NCBI GenBank assembly: GCA_023406965.1
Contig: JAEXTI010000495.1
Coordinates: 1 to 24,577, forward strand
DNA from: Chloroflexota bacterium
GTDB taxonomy: Bacteria; Chloroflexota; Anaerolineae; Anaerolineales; Anaerolineaceae
Direction: 5' to 3'
DNA: 24,577 nucleotides
Below the pieces are notes generated by a model. It saw only the letters and a list, made by a program, of their open reading frames with translations, did not search any database and was not told the origin of the DNA. Positions 1 to 6,868 of the stretch are shown here, piece by piece; positions within the stretch are counted from its first letter, which is position 1; each line of letters begins with the position of its first letter. The position numbers and the translations under genes are program-made.

Positions 1-1806
1 ACCTTCTGGTGGGAAGGGATCGACGGCTCGGCTATTCCGGCGCACATCTTCACCGATTACAACAGCCAGACGCGCCCCAAGGCGGTCTTTGATCGCTGGA
101 ACACCCGCCTGCAGAAGAACGGGATCAACTCGTTCATCCTGGCCTTTGGCTGGGGCGATGGCGGCGGCGGCCCGGAGCGCAATCACATGGAGTTCCTGCG
201 CCGCGGAGCCGACCTGGAAGGGCTGCCCAAGATCAAGCTGTCTACGCCGGCGGAGTTCTTTGCCGATTTGGAGAAGCAAGGTCTGCCGAAGGAACGCTAC
301 GTGGGCGAGTTGTACTTCCAGTCGCACCGCGGCACGTATACCTCGCAGGCCAAGACCAAGAAGGGCAACCGCAAGAGCGAGCTGGCTTTGCGCGAGGCAG
401 AACTGTGGGGGTCGGCGGCCAAGGCCTTGAAAGGCTTTGATTTTGATCACAAAACCCTCTCCGATAGCTGGGTGAAAGTGATGCTGAACCAGTTCCACGA
501 TATTTTGCCGGGGTCTTCGATCCAGCGGGTGTACGAAGAAGCGGAAACGCTGTACGCCGAGGTGTTGGAAGACGCGCGCGAAATGGCCCAGAAGGCCGCG
601 CAGAGCTTTGTGAGCGGCACAGACGGGGTGACGGTGTTCAACTCGTTGAGCTGGCCTCGCAAGGCGCTGGTGGATGTGCCCGGCGGGCAGGCGGAAGTGG
701 AAGTGCCCGGTTGCGGCTGGACCACGGCCAAGGCGCCCTCCCTGGTGGGCGGGCACGAAGCGCGTGCGTTTGCCGGCGTGATCGACGGCGGGGCTTTCCT
801 GGAGAACGACCTGCTGCGCGTGGAGTTCAATCACAACGGCGAGATTACCCGTCTGATGGACAAGGAGAGCGGGCGCGAGCAGTTGAAGGGGCTGGGCAAC
901 CAGTTACGCATGTACAAGGACGTGCCGGATATCTGGGATGCCTGGGATTTGAACAGCATGACCGAAGATGCTCCGGTGGAATTGGAGGACAACGGCACGC
1001 TGGAGGTGTTCTGGAGTGGCCCACTGGTGGCCAAGCTGCGCCTGACGCGCAGGCTTCACAACTCGGAAATGACGCAGGTGATCTGCTTGAAGCGCAGCAG
1101 CCGCCGGATCGAGTTCGAGACGGGCATCGATTGGCAAGAGAGCCACAAGCTGCTGAAGGTGAACTTCCCGACCAACATCCACGCGGACGAGGCGGTACAC
1201 GAGGTGCAGTTCGGGCACCTACGGCGGCCTAACCACAAGTCGCGGCCCTACGATGCGGACCGCTTCGAGGTGAGCGCGCACAAGTGGTCGGCGCTGACCG
1301 AGGAAATGCGCGGCGTGGCGGTGCTGAATGATAGCAAGTATGGGTTGAGCGTGAAAGGCAACAGCCTGAACTTGACCCTGCTCAAATCGGGCACGGCCCC
1401 GGACATGGTGGCGGATCGCGGCTTCCAGACCTTCACTTATGCGCTGTACTATTGGAATGGAAGCCTTGCGGAGAGCGGCGTGGTGCAGGAGGCCTACGAC
1501 CTGAACGTGCCGGTGCTGACGGTTGCGGGCAGCGCGGGCGAGGGCAGCCTGTTCTCGGTGAGCGCGCCGAATGTGATCATCGAGACGGTCAAACCGGCGG
1601 AAGACGGTTCGGGCGCGGTGATTGTACGCCTGTACGAAGCGATGCGCACGGCGACGCGCTGCACGCTGGGAACCGTGCTGCCGGTGAAGAAGGCGGCGCT
1701 GACCAACCTGGTGGAAGCCCCGGGCGAGGCTGTGCTGGTGTCGGACGGAAAGATGGAGTTGGACTTCCGCCCGTTTGAAATCAAGACCGTGCGGCTGGAC
1801 CTGTAA
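1..1806 (+). CDS. Alpha-mannosidase, GH38 family (5' end outside window)
   Basis: Open from base 1 in frame to TAA at 1804-1806, giving the last 601 residues; the catalytic start lies upstream of the window. The first residues (FWWEGIDGS, HIFTDYN, then GWGDGGGGP and H-MEFLRR) are the end of the GH38 catalytic barrel, including the Gly/Asp-rich active-site loop. A helical middle domain follows with the family signature LNQFHDILPGSSI at about residues 162-174, then a long beta-sandwich C-terminal region. GH38 enzymes are retaining, zinc-dependent alpha-mannosidases; bacterial cytosolic forms trim alpha-mannosides from glycans or imported oligosaccharides. No signal peptide can be judged because the N-terminus is missing. 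It converges on another glycosidase-like gene, which suggests a glycan-use neighbourhood. Family assignment is secure; the exact linkage specificity cannot be told. Confidence 0.93.
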   Translation, partial: TFWWEGIDGSAIPAHIFTDYNSQTRPKAVFDRWNTRLQKNGINSFILAFGWGDGGGGPERNHMEFLRRGADLEGLPKIKLSTPAEFFADLEKQGLPKERYVGELYFQSHRGTYTSQAKTKKGNRKSELALREAELWGSAAKALKGFDFDHKTLSDSWVKVMLNQFHDILPGSSIQRVYEEAETLYAEVLEDAREMAQKAAQSFVSGTDGVTVFNSLSWPRKALVDVPGGQAEVEVPGCGWTTAKAPSLVGGHEARAFAGVIDGGAFLENDLLRVEFNHNGEITRLMDKESGREQLKGLGNQLRMYKDVPDIWDAWDLNSMTEDAPVELEDNGTLEVFWSGPLVAKLRLTRRLHNSEMTQVICLKRSSRRIEFETGIDWQESHKLLKVNFPTNIHADEAVHEVQFGHLRRPNHKSRPYDADRFEVSAHKWSALTEEMRGVAVLNDSKYGLSVKGNSLNLTLLKSGTAPDMVADRGFQTFTYALYYWNGSLAESGVVQEAYDLNVPVLTVAGSAGEGSLFSVSAPNVIIETVKPAEDGSGAVIVRLYEAMRTATRCTLGTVLPVKKAALTNLVEAPGEAVLVSDGKMELDFRPFEIKTVRLDL

Positions 1807-1825
1807 TACCGGTCGTTGGTAAAAA

Positions 1826-1875
1826 AGCAAAAATGATAGAAAGTGGCGCATGCGCCACTTTCTATCATTTTTGCT
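1826..1875. terminator. Perfect 50-bp palindrome, bidirectional terminator
   Basis: Two 25-base arms, 1826-1850 and 1851-1875, are exact reverse complements with no spacer. The GC-rich centre (GTGGCGCATGCGCCAC) is flanked by A-rich and T-rich outer ends, so the transcript on either strand makes a hairpin followed by U residues. It sits between two convergent genes. Its right arm contains the TGA stop and the last codons of the minus-strand gene ending at 1865, so the terminator is partly coding. Confidence 0.85.
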
Positions 1876-3838
1876 GTATTTCAACCATCTGGTGACCATG
1901 GATGGCGGGGACGGTGAATTCGACCCGCCCGGAGGATTGGGTGAAGGGCAGCGAAGGGCCATCGGGAACGAGGGTCACGGATTGGACAGGGGAGTCGGCG
2001 CGGAGGGAAATGGGGATGTTGTAAAGGGGGATGACATCTTCGATGGTGTCAAAGCCCAGGCCGCGGCGTTCGGGGATGTAATGCAGCAGGTGGAGCACCC
2101 GGCGCTGGTGCTGCGGCTGCTCGTGGAGCGTGACCAACAGGGTGGAGGGGCCGCCCTTGCGCACCAGGGGTTGGGGCAGGAGCAAATCCAGGGCGTTGAG
2201 GAACAGGGTTTTCACCCAGCGCGGCGCGCTGGCGCGGTATTGGTTGAAAATAGGATGGGCGAAATAGACGGCGCGACCGCGGCGGAGAATTGCGCGATAG
2301 CCGGTGGTGTGAGATGAGGGAGTGTGGCGGTGGGAGCAGAAATGCTCCCAGGTGCGGTTGAAGTAGGGCACGGCGGTTTGAGCGAGCACCTGCGTGCCGG
2401 GTTGGGGCGCGACTTGCAAGCCGCGCTGGTACATGACATGCTCGGTTTCGGGCAGCCCGCGGCCAATTTCACCGGCGGGGAGGATAAAATCGGGGCTAAA
2501 GGGGGCTTCGCCGGTGCGCTGGAGGCCGAGAGAGGGCAAGGCGAAATCCTGCCCGGCGGTATCCAGTCCAGAATGGTAAGAGGCGATGAGCGAGCCGCCC
2601 TGGGCGAGGTAAGCCTCGATTTTTTTGGCCAGTTCGGGATTCAGGGTGATGGTGTCGGGCAGTATGAGCACTTTGTAGGGGGTGAAGTCGCTGCGGGTGT
2701 CGAGCACATTGAACTGGCTCCCGGCTTCTTGCAGCATCATCACCGCCCCGGCAGCGGCATTGGATACCTGTTCGCGGTTCCATTCTTCGGTGTTGAGCAA
2801 GCCGATATCGGTGAGTGGGGCGGCCCCGGCACACCAGGGTTCTTTCTTTTCCACCTGTGCGTAAACGGAGCCGATCAGGTCATAGGTGGCGGGGCAGATT
2901 TTGCCGTAGGGTTGAAGCTGGTCGCCGATGGAGCATTTGGCGCCCAGGGCCAGCATTTGGAAGCACTCAAATTGCAGCGCGGCGGGGTTCTTGAAGGAGT
3001 GAAAATCTCCCCAGGAGGTGTGAAACTTGCCGGTCATGCCGAGAATGTCTTTGCCCAGAGCGCGCGCATAGCGGGCGGTGAGCGGAAAATGCAGGTAGCC
3101 CCAGCCGCCGCTGGGCAGGGATTCCAACTCCAGGTGGCTGTAAGCGGACAGCCCGGCCTTTTCAAATGGGCTGACATGCCCGGCATTATAGAAGATGGTG
3201 CAGTCGGGGGAGAATTGGCGGACGAAAGCGGTCATTTCCAGCTTGAAGGTGTCAATGACTTGCAAGCCGTAGCGGAAGCGGGCTTCGGGGTCGGAAGGGT
3301 TCAGACCGGCAGCCAGCATGGCGTTGCGGGTCCAGATGGAGGAGTCATCGAGGGACTGGGTGATATCGAAGAAGAAACCGTCGACGGGCATGAGCTCAAA
3401 AATCTCGCGGACGTGCTCTTTGAGAAAGTCGAAGTAGGGAGAGTTCACCATGAGAAAGCGGTAGAACCCGGCTTCGTAGGGCGGGGTGCCGAGGACCTTG
3501 CCATCGGCACCGAGTGCCAGCCATTCGGGGTGTTGGTCGGCGGTGAATTGATCCCATTGGATGGTGGTGTAGATGGGCATGCGAATGCCGCGCGCATGGC
3601 ATGCGGCGATCATCTCAGGCAGTAGATTGCGCTGCAGGTGGGGGTGGCGGCGTTCGGGGAATTTTTGCGTTTCGTAGTAGATGTAGCCGTGATGGCAGCG
3701 GGCAAAGCAGGTGACAGAGTTGACATGGGCGCGAGCCAGGGTGTCGGCGAATTCATCGGGGTCAAAGGCTGCGCCGATGCCGGTGATATGCTGGCTGGTG
3801 TGAAAATCGAGGTGAACCTGACGGAAACGAAGCTCCAT
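1865..3838 (-). CDS. Glycoside hydrolase-like protein with beta-galactosidase trimerisation-type domain
   Basis: 657 residues, no signal peptide, so probably cytosolic. The start is supported by AGGAG at 3846-3850, seven bases from the ATG. The N-terminal half (about 1-350) looks like a TIM-barrel hydrolase of the GHL6/GH29-like type: HHGYIYYETQ, then PIYTTIQWDQF, then PVDGFFFDITQ, then LELESLPSGGWGYLHFP; the acidic residues after the third and in the fourth are candidate catalytic groups. The middle region (about 355-560) resembles the class-I-amidotransferase-fold trimerisation domain of GH42 beta-galactosidases (YKVLILPDTITLN, then AYLAQGGSLIASYHSG). A small beta domain ends the protein. 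GH151-type alpha-fucosidases share this general plan, so a fucosidase role is possible, but I cannot assign the substrate. It converges on the GH38 mannosidase, consistent with a role in glycan breakdown. Confidence 0.75.
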   Translation of the reverse strand: MELRFRQVHLDFHTSQHITGIGAAFDPDEFADTLARAHVNSVTCFARCHHGYIYYETQKFPERRHPHLQRNLLPEMIAACHARGIRMPIYTTIQWDQFTADQHPEWLALGADGKVLGTPPYEAGFYRFLMVNSPYFDFLKEHVREIFELMPVDGFFFDITQSLDDSSIWTRNAMLAAGLNPSDPEARFRYGLQVIDTFKLEMTAFVRQFSPDCTIFYNAGHVSPFEKAGLSAYSHLELESLPSGGWGYLHFPLTARYARALGKDILGMTGKFHTSWGDFHSFKNPAALQFECFQMLALGAKCSIGDQLQPYGKICPATYDLIGSVYAQVEKKEPWCAGAAPLTDIGLLNTEEWNREQVSNAAAGAVMMLQEAGSQFNVLDTRSDFTPYKVLILPDTITLNPELAKKIEAYLAQGGSLIASYHSGLDTAGQDFALPSLGLQRTGEAPFSPDFILPAGEIGRGLPETEHVMYQRGLQVAPQPGTQVLAQTAVPYFNRTWEHFCSHRHTPSSHTTGYRAILRRGRAVYFAHPIFNQYRASAPRWVKTLFLNALDLLLPQPLVRKGGPSTLLVTLHEQPQHQRRVLHLLHYIPERRGLGFDTIEDVIPLYNIPISLRADSPVQSVTLVPDGPSLPFTQSSGRVEFTVPAIHGHQMVEIQQK

Positions 3839-3946
3839 GAGTAGACTCCTGAGTGGCGCAATTGTTATAGAGATTTTGTAACTGCTCTAATCTGGCTGAG
3901 TATTTACATGATTTCTCTCATTTTACAGGAGTATATCTTTATTTGT

Positions 3947-3960
3947 ATTGCAATTGCAAT
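3947..3960. promoter_or_regulatory. 14-bp palindrome in divergent promoter region (possible operator)
   Basis: ATTGCAA followed directly by its exact complement TTGCAAT. It lies in the 228-bp AT-rich divergent region (3839-4066) between the glycosidase-like gene and the secreted-protein operon, about 20 bp upstream of the operon's predicted -35. This is the form of a dimeric regulator site, but no regulator gene is adjacent. Apart from this site and the promoter at 3981-4008, I see nothing coding in this region. Confidence 0.35.
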
Positions 3961-3980
3961 GTTTGACAGGCTCTCTCTAT

Positions 3981-4008
3981 TTGACATTTCTGCGCCGCAA
4001 ATTATTAT
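3981..4008 (+). promoter_or_regulatory. Sigma-70-type promoter of the secreted-protein operon
   Basis: TTGACA at 3981-3986, a 16-base spacer, and TATTAT at 4003-4008, placing the transcript start near 4015, about 50 bases before the first ATG at 4067. A second TTTGACA copy lies 18 bases upstream (3962-3968). Confidence 0.6.
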
Positions 4009-4066
4009 GTATATACCAATTGATTACAAAAAACTTACTAAATATTTCGATTGAAAGGAAATAAAT

Positions 4067-4630
4067 ATGGCTCGAAGTGCGAAGTGGATATTAGCGACCT
4101 TGATTGCTGTCTGCATCTTAGGAGCCGGGCGGACGGACGTGCTGCCTGTGTTTGCGATGGAACCTCAACAGCAAATTGCGGGCATCTCCGAACGCTGGTC
4201 GGTAGGAACCTATGTTGAAGGCCCCCCTACCTATTTAGCGACAAGTGGACGCTTTTTGGGGACGAGCGCCGCGGTACGCTCAAATCGCGGGGTGACCGAG
4301 ATGGCTTTTGTTTTCCCGGCAACCTCAGGAACTAAAACGATGGCTGGAGCAGGATTTTATCTCCTTAGCCGGACAGGGGTTTACAACGGAGACGCAACCT
4401 TGTCGCTGCGCACGTACAGCTACGATGGTGTTTTACAGCGCACGGTTTCGGCTGCGAACGTTGATCTGGAAACTGTGGCTATTGGACAGTGGTACACAGT
4501 GCCGCTATCGGCTAATTCTGACGATTTGACCATCCATCCGGGAGAGTTTTTGGTGTTTCATGTGGCTCTTTCTGGGGCTTCTGATAACGACCTTGATGCA
4601 CGTCTGATGTTTGACGTAGCTGTTCGGTAG
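4067..4630 (+). CDS. Exported protein of unknown function, first of two paralogues
   Basis: 187 residues. The start is supported by GAAAGGAA at 4053-4060. The N-terminus is a signal peptide: basic MARSAK, a hydrophobic stretch ILATLIAVCILGAG, and a likely cleavage near residue 30 (PVFA-ME). The mature part is short and predicted all-beta, with motifs FVFPATSG, AGFYLLSRTGVYNGD, LSLRTYSYDG and PGEFLVFHV. The next gene repeats the same motifs in the same order (FYVFPAV, SFYILSRTGDYAG, LSLDVYGLDG, PDELLVAHF), so the pair arose by tandem duplication. There is no cysteine in the mature part and no catalytic motif that I recognise. A jelly-roll carbohydrate-binding or adhesive fold is a guess from the strand pattern. 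It is the first gene of a three-gene operon with the S74 fibre-like protein; function unknown. Confidence 0.8.
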   Translation: MARSAKWILATLIAVCILGAGRTDVLPVFAMEPQQQIAGISERWSVGTYVEGPPTYLATSGRFLGTSAAVRSNRGVTEMAFVFPATSGTKTMAGAGFYLLSRTGVYNGDATLSLRTYSYDGVLQRTVSAANVDLETVAIGQWYTVPLSANSDDLTIHPGEFLVFHVALSGASDNDLDARLMFDVAVR

Positions 4631-4664
4631 AGCGTTCATCCTATTCAGGAGAAGGTTGGAAAGA

Positions 4665-5234
4665 ATGAAATATAAAGCGGTTTTTGTGCTTCTTTTGACC
4701 GCGCTTTTGTTAGGTGGATTTGTAACAGCCGGGCAGGCGGGGGTTGCACCAGGTTTCAGTCCGATTGAGATTCACAGGCGTTTTGGCTCGTTCATCGCCG
4801 GGTCTTTGGATGTAACCAATCTGAGCGGTTGTCCACAATCGCCTACGGCAGTGCTCCAGACAAATTCTTCGAGCGCGGAGTATTTCTACGTGTTCCCAGC
4901 CGTGTCAACATTCGAGGGGGTAGATGAGGCGAGTTTTTATATCCTCAGTCGAACCGGCGATTATGCGGGCGAGATCTTGCTATCGCTGGATGTTTACGGG
5001 CTGGATGGAGCTTATAAACGGACGATCTCGAATTCGATCGATTTGGTTTCTGTTCCGACCGGCGATTGGCAGCAGGTGACTTTGAGCGGGAATAACAGCC
5101 TGTCGCCTGATGAGTTACTGGTGGCGCATTTTGTGTACACTGCCGGAGTGGGCGGTTCAATGGATCTTCGCCCCATTTTTGATGTGAAAAGCTACTCTGG
5201 TTTTCGGGCGTATTTATCCATCATTGCACGGTAA
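4665..5234 (+). CDS. Exported protein of unknown function, second paralogue
   Basis: 189 residues from ATG at 4665; AGGAGAAGG at 4647-4655 gives a normal ribosome-binding distance. A TTG at 4656 is in frame but abuts that sequence, so I rejected it. The signal peptide is MKYKAVFVLLLTALLLGGFVTAGQAG with probable cleavage after GQA. The mature protein shares the paralogue's core (FPAV...SFYILSRTGDYAG, LSLDVYGLDG, IDLVSVPTGDW, PDELLVAHF) but has a different N-terminal segment with a single Cys in LSGCPQSP. It starts 34 bases after the preceding stop and ends 29 bases before the next gene, consistent with co-transcription. No known family was recognised. Given the fibre-like neighbour, it may be a surface or extracellular partner of that protein; this is inference. 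Confidence 0.8.
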   Translation: MKYKAVFVLLLTALLLGGFVTAGQAGVAPGFSPIEIHRRFGSFIAGSLDVTNLSGCPQSPTAVLQTNSSSAEYFYVFPAVSTFEGVDEASFYILSRTGDYAGEILLSLDVYGLDGAYKRTISNSIDLVSVPTGDWQQVTLSGNNSLSPDELLVAHFVYTAGVGGSMDLRPIFDVKSYSGFRAYLSIIAR

Positions 5235-5263
5235 ACGGTGAACTAATTCGAAGGGAATATAAG

Positions 5264-6772
5264 ATGAAATCAAAGCGTTTCTCAATCATTTTAAGCCTGA
5301 TGGTAATATTGGGGCTGCTCCTTTCTGGAGGGGCTGGTAGAACGGTGCAGGCTCAGTCCGAGGTACCGGGCGACCTTGCCACTATGGTGATCAGCTCTTC
5401 TTCAATCACATGGATTCCGCAAGCAAAGTATGAGCGTTTCTATTTGACAGTTGCCTCTCCGGATGGTCAGGTGTATAGCCAGGTTTTTGAAGGCGGCAAG
5501 TCACCGGCACTGGGCTTGAAGTATCCCGATGGAGGGGCAGTACAGGATGGCATGCACCGCTATGACCTAGTCGCGATGCCCGTACTAGACGCTGAAACTC
5601 TGGCGATTATGGCCAATACCACCCAGGAAAATCGTGAAGAAATTACCCAAGAACTGCGCACGGAAGGGAAATTCCCCAGCGAGTCTTTGGTGCAGTCGGG
5701 AACTTTCTATGTTGAACATGGCAAGTACCTCATGGCTGCGATTGAAGGGAGCGTACCGGAAGAGCCGCAGGAGGAGCAGCTCTTGGGTGGGATCACTCCT
5801 ATGGATGTGGTAACTAATGATGATTCGATCATTACGGGCAGCCTATGTGTTGGCTTTGACTGCGTCGACGGAGAGAGCTTTGGTTTTGATACTTTAAAGC
5901 TCAAAGAAAATAACTTGGGGATTTATTTCGATGATACCAGCACAACTGCAGGTTTTCCCGCCAATGATTGGAGGCTTGTGGCGAATGATTCTGCTAGTGG
6001 AGGGAATAATTACTTCACTATCCAAGATGCGACTGCCTCTAGAGACATTCTAAAAATAGAGGCAGGCGCGCCAGCCAATGCCTTCTACATTGAGGATTAT
6101 GGACGAATAGGTCTGAAAACGTCTACGCCCGTATTGGAACTGCATATTAACGATTCCGATACCCCCGGAATCCGGTTGGAGCAAAACGGTTCTGGTGGAT
6201 GGACTCCGCAAACCTGGGATGTCGCGGGGAATGAGGCGAACTTCTTTATTCGCGACGTAACCAGTGGCTCTAAACTTCCTTTCAGGATTTACCCTGGCGC
6301 GTCAACGAATAGTTTGATAATTAGCGGGAATGGATATGTTGGCGTAGGTACGGTGTCGCCAACAGAAAAACTGCATGTCGCGGGCAATATTCGTGTGGAT
6401 GGTTATGTGGTTGAATTTTCGGATGTGAACGTCAAGATGGGTTTCGTTCCGGTCGACGGCTCCGAAGTCCTGGCGCGGTTGATGGAAATACCGGTTAGTA
6501 CATGGAGTTATAAAGCAGAAGGCGCCGAGGTGCGCCACATGGGGCCTATGTCACAGGATTTCTATGCGGCGTTTGGGTTGGGCGCGGACGATAAACACAT
6601 CGCGGCGTTAGATTCCAACGGGGTAGCACTAGCCGCTATTCAGGAATTGGCTCGGATGAGCGCGGAGCAAGATGCGCGGATCAGCGCGCTGGAAGCACAA
6701 AACGCCGATTTGGAACAGCGCGTGGAGGCGTTGGAACAGTTAATGTTGCAGTTGGTTGAAGGAAATCATTAA
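5264..6772 (+). CDS. Secreted fibre-like protein with C-terminal S74 intramolecular chaperone domain
   Basis: 502 residues; AAGGGA at 5251-5256 precedes the ATG. The signal peptide (about 1-31) ends near VQAQ. Residues 32-175 form a distinct N-terminal domain. Residues 180-385 are beta-rich and repetitive, of the trimeric-fibre type (SIITGSLCVGFDC, FGFDTLKLKENNLGIYF, GNGYVGVGTVSPTEKLHVAGNI). From residue 386 comes a Peptidase_S74 endosialidase-chaperone-like domain: S386-D387 followed by K391 matches the Ser/Lys self-cleavage dyad of the family, and RHMGPMSQDFYAAFGLG and DSNGVALAAIQEL are its later signatures. The last 40 residues form a leucine-zipper-like coiled coil. In phage tail spikes this domain folds the trimer and then cuts itself off after the Ser-Asp bond. 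In a bacterial exported protein it suggests a trimeric surface or secreted fibre. It is last in its operon, followed by a hairpin terminator. Confidence 0.85.
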   Translation: MKSKRFSIILSLMVILGLLLSGGAGRTVQAQSEVPGDLATMVISSSSITWIPQAKYERFYLTVASPDGQVYSQVFEGGKSPALGLKYPDGGAVQDGMHRYDLVAMPVLDAETLAIMANTTQENREEITQELRTEGKFPSESLVQSGTFYVEHGKYLMAAIEGSVPEEPQEEQLLGGITPMDVVTNDDSIITGSLCVGFDCVDGESFGFDTLKLKENNLGIYFDDTSTTAGFPANDWRLVANDSASGGNNYFTIQDATASRDILKIEAGAPANAFYIEDYGRIGLKTSTPVLELHINDSDTPGIRLEQNGSGGWTPQTWDVAGNEANFFIRDVTSGSKLPFRIYPGASTNSLIISGNGYVGVGTVSPTEKLHVAGNIRVDGYVVEFSDVNVKMGFVPVDGSEVLARLMEIPVSTWSYKAEGAEVRHMGPMSQDFYAAFGLGADDKHIAALDSNGVALAAIQELARMSAEQDARISALEAQNADLEQRVEALEQLMLQLVEGNH

Positions 6773-6803
6773 TAGATCCTACCGTCAAGGCGGGAGAGAG
6801 AAC

Positions 6804-6841
6804 AACGGAAAGATGCTCTAGGACTAGGGCATCTTTCCGTT
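6804..6841. terminator. Strong hairpin between convergent genes
   Basis: Arms 6804-6821 and 6824-6841 pair over 18 positions with one mismatch and a 2-base loop; the outer part is AACGGAAAGATGC against GCATCTTTCCGTT. It follows the S74 gene stop by 32 bases and precedes the end of the minus-strand acetyl-CoA synthetase gene, so it can serve both. The following T-rich run is short and imperfect. Confidence 0.75.
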
Positions 6842-6868
6842 GAATTTATCTATTGGGGAATATGGGTA

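Noticed and set aside
2324..3625. Long plus-strand open frame (433 codons) antisense to the glycosidase-like gene
   Set aside because: It has no ribosome-binding site, no recognisable domain, and lies fully inside a well-supported gene; it is a product of high GC content.
4656..4664. TTG at 4656 as the start of the second paralogue
   Set aside because: It directly abuts AGGAGAAGG, leaving no spacing; ATG at 4665 is correctly placed.
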